DNA from: Bacteroidota bacterium
Lineage (GTDB): Bacteria; Bacteroidota; Bacteroidia; Bacteroidales; FEN-979
Length of the DNA stretch: 64,000 nucleotides
Reading direction: 5' to 3'
Assembly: GCA_026391835.1 (NCBI GenBank)
Contig: JAPLDF010000015.1
Coordinates: forward strand, 1-64,000
Numbering within the stretch: position 1 is the first letter of the stretch; each line of letters begins with the position of its first letter. The translations under genes and the position numbers were made by a program. This document shows positions 62,179 through 64,000 of this stretch, one piece after another. The notes beneath the pieces are model-generated. The model was not told the origin of the DNA. It saw only the letters and a list, made by a program, of their open reading frames with translations, and made no database searches.

Positions 62179-64000
62179 ATGAAGCACTCCTTATCGTTCA
62201 CATGTATTTTCCTGATGATCCTGATGGTCCAGTCAGTTCAAGAGCTCAATGGTCAAACCTTCAAGGCCGTTGACGATACCATCGACATGGTCCCCGGTTT
62301 TACAAAAACGGTCAACCTGCTGGCCAACGACACCATCTCTGCCGGTGATTCCGTCCGTATAACCGGCGGGCTGGGGGCAGGAAGCGGGAAGGTGATCTCA
62401 ACCTGGCACTACCTGGGGATGTTCACCTACCTCGTCCCCAAACGTGGTGTCGGCAACCTGGTTATCGGGACATACACGCTGATCAATGTATCTTCTTCGC
62501 AGGTCTCAACAGCCAGGATGATTTTCAGGATCAGGGACAAAAGCTATGATACACTCCAGGTCAATGACCTGGCAGCAATCTTTACCGCCTCGGGGCTTCA
62601 CTTTTGCATGCAGGCCAACGCCTCCTCCCCACAGGGATTTTTTGCCCCGAAAGGCTCGAACAAGTGCACCATGTATGGCAATGCCCTGTGGATAGGCGGG
62701 CTTGATGAGAACGACACCCTCCATCTCGCGGCCGAACGATACCGCCAGGGCCCTTTGCTGGCGTCGGCCGGAACCCGTCCCGATTATTATGCCGGGCCGG
62801 TGATGGACTCCGCCGCTTATTCAGTATACACCGACACCACCTGGAACTATGTGTGGAACCTGGGGAAGACCGACATCTTGTACCACAAAAACCACTGGAA
62901 AGATGCCGGTTACACGCCCATCCATGACATTCTCACCTGGCCGGGCAATGGCGATGTTTCGCTGGGCCAGGCCGGTAAACTCGCACCATTTCATGATGCA
63001 AACGGCGATGGCATCTACAACCCCTTTGAAGGTGATTGCCCTGCGATCCGGGGCGACCAGGCGCTGTTTTTCATCTTCAACGATGACCGCGGGGCACACC
63101 AGGAGTCGTTGGGGAACAAGCTGAAGGCAGAGGTTCATGGCATGGCTTACGCCTTCGATCTTCCGGGAGATTCGGCCTTCAGCAAGACAATTTTCCTGAA
63201 TTACCAGGTCTTCAACAGGTCGACCCGCACATTTCACGAAGCGTACCTGGGTACCTTTACCGACATCGACCTTGGCAATCCCCTTGACGACTATGTGCAA
63301 TGCGATGTCGGGCGCGGCAGCATCATCGGGTACAACGGGAAAGCTGTTGACGGAAACGGCCAGGCCAATACTTATGGGGCACACCCGCCGGTCCAGTCGG
63401 TCACCATCCTTGCCGGGGCGCGGATGGAGCCTGCAGGAGCCGACCGGCCGCGGTATGACAACAATGGAAACCAGCTCTGCAACGAGAGCATCAACGGCAC
63501 TGGTTTTGGCGATGGCATTGCCGGTAACGAGCGCATGGGGATGAGGTCAGCTTCATTTCCGATGAACGCTTATAATGGCTTTCCCGGTTACATGGATCAA
63601 CCCGAACTGGCGAACGAGTATTACAACTATATGAAAAATATATGGATGGATGATACCCGGATGATTTATGGCGGGAACGGCCACGCAACCACCGGCGGTT
63701 ACGGACCTGAAGCTGTTTTTATGTTTCCGGGTGAATCGGATACACTCAACTGGGGCTGCGGCTGCCAGGATCCCAACGGGCCGGCCGACTGGTCGGAACT
63801 GACTGCAAAAAACCTGCCGCACGATGTCTCAGGGATCGGGGTGACGGGCCCTTTCACGTTCCATCCCGGTGACATGCAGGAGCTTGACATCGCATTTGTA
63901 TGGGCGCGGGATTACACAAGCCCGGATACACTTGCATCTGTCGCGAAACTCCGCACCATGATCGATACGGTGAGAAAAGCATTCTTGACTAACAGGCTGC
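62179..64000 (+). CDS. Large T9SS-exported protein, paralogue 2 (3' end outside window)
   Basis: Starts at the ATG at 62179 (MKHSLSFTCIFLMILMVQ signal peptide) and is open to the last base, so at least 607 residues are encoded. It is collinear with paralogue 1: the same TFKAVDDTIDMVPGF start, IGGLDENDTLHLAAERYRQG, VHGMAYAFDLPGDSAFS and FVWARDYTSPDTLASVAK blocks at roughly 70% identity by eye. A sorting domain would be expected beyond the window edge. Confidence 0.88.
   Translation, partial: MKHSLSFTCIFLMILMVQSVQELNGQTFKAVDDTIDMVPGFTKTVNLLANDTISAGDSVRITGGLGAGSGKVISTWHYLGMFTYLVPKRGVGNLVIGTYTLINVSSSQVSTARMIFRIRDKSYDTLQVNDLAAIFTASGLHFCMQANASSPQGFFAPKGSNKCTMYGNALWIGGLDENDTLHLAAERYRQGPLLASAGTRPDYYAGPVMDSAAYSVYTDTTWNYVWNLGKTDILYHKNHWKDAGYTPIHDILTWPGNGDVSLGQAGKLAPFHDANGDGIYNPFEGDCPAIRGDQALFFIFNDDRGAHQESLGNKLKAEVHGMAYAFDLPGDSAFSKTIFLNYQVFNRSTRTFHEAYLGTFTDIDLGNPLDDYVQCDVGRGSIIGYNGKAVDGNGQANTYGAHPPVQSVTILAGARMEPAGADRPRYDNNGNQLCNESINGTGFGDGIAGNERMGMRSASFPMNAYNGFPGYMDQPELANEYYNYMKNIWMDDTRMIYGGNGHATTGGYGPEAVFMFPGESDTLNWGCGCQDPNGPADWSELTAKNLPHDVSGIGVTGPFTFHPGDMQELDIAFVWARDYTSPDTLASVAKLRTMIDTVRKAFLTNRL

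Overview
The window reads as chromosome of a Bacteroidota bacterium, probably an uncultured Bacteroidales-like lineage. Support comes from type IX secretion (T9SS) sorting domains, a BACON domain, FISUMP lipoproteins, promoters of the Bacteroidota type (TTTG, about 19 bp, TAnnTTTG), tRNA genes without an encoded CCA, and many LytTR/LuxR/OmpR two-component pairs. Base composition is patchy: about 50% GC by eye in the core genes and the phage-like block, clearly more AT-rich at 1-3.4 kb and 42-47 kb.

Layout. (1) 1-3.4 kb: a secreted protein and a two-component pair whose kinase is a predicted lipoprotein with tetratricopeptide repeats (TPR). (2) 3.5-18.4 kb, all on the minus strand: a compact phage-derived element. 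In transcription order it holds an excisionase-like HTH protein, two small proteins (one probable regulator), a 1308-residue zinc-finger/Toprim/P-loop primase-helicase, an iteron-rich candidate origin, three unknown proteins, an S49 protease-scaffold, a probable major capsid protein, an unknown structural-type protein, an AT-rich cargo gene, a coiled-coil protein, a PLD-type nuclease, a small HTH protein, a small-terminase-like protein, the large terminase, and a small protein with an SSB-like C-terminus. I see no portal, tail, lysis or integrase gene, which suggests a capsid-forming phage satellite or a decayed prophage. A tRNA-Arg(CCG) sits just beyond its right end. (3) 18.8-41.9 kb: housekeeping genes (cytochrome, fbaA, universal stress proteins, ruvB, queG, ubiX, PhoB/PhoR-like pair, polyprenyl synthase, radical SAM protein, class II ribonucleotide reductase, a giant outer-membrane protein, MBL hydrolase, heptosyltransferase-like protein, TatD nuclease, asparaginase, tRNA-Ser). 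(4) 42-51 kb: AT-rich, gene-poor, with FISUMP lipoproteins, gene fragments (DUF3089, DUF1566, four-helix-bundle protein) and several families of dispersed non-coding repeats. (5) 51-64 kb: a LytS/LytTR pair, a membrane AraC regulator, and a run of four large T9SS-exported proteins, the last two being tandem paralogues with the second cut by the window edge.

The most interesting system is the 15-kb element. It carries its own replication module (primase-helicase plus two iteron sets), a packaging ATPase and a capsid/protease module, and two of its proteins end in ELPF, the kind of tail by which SSB recruits partners. Intergenic spaces across the rest of the window are also unusual, holding many unrelated 7-8 bp tandem repeats and long degenerate palindromes.
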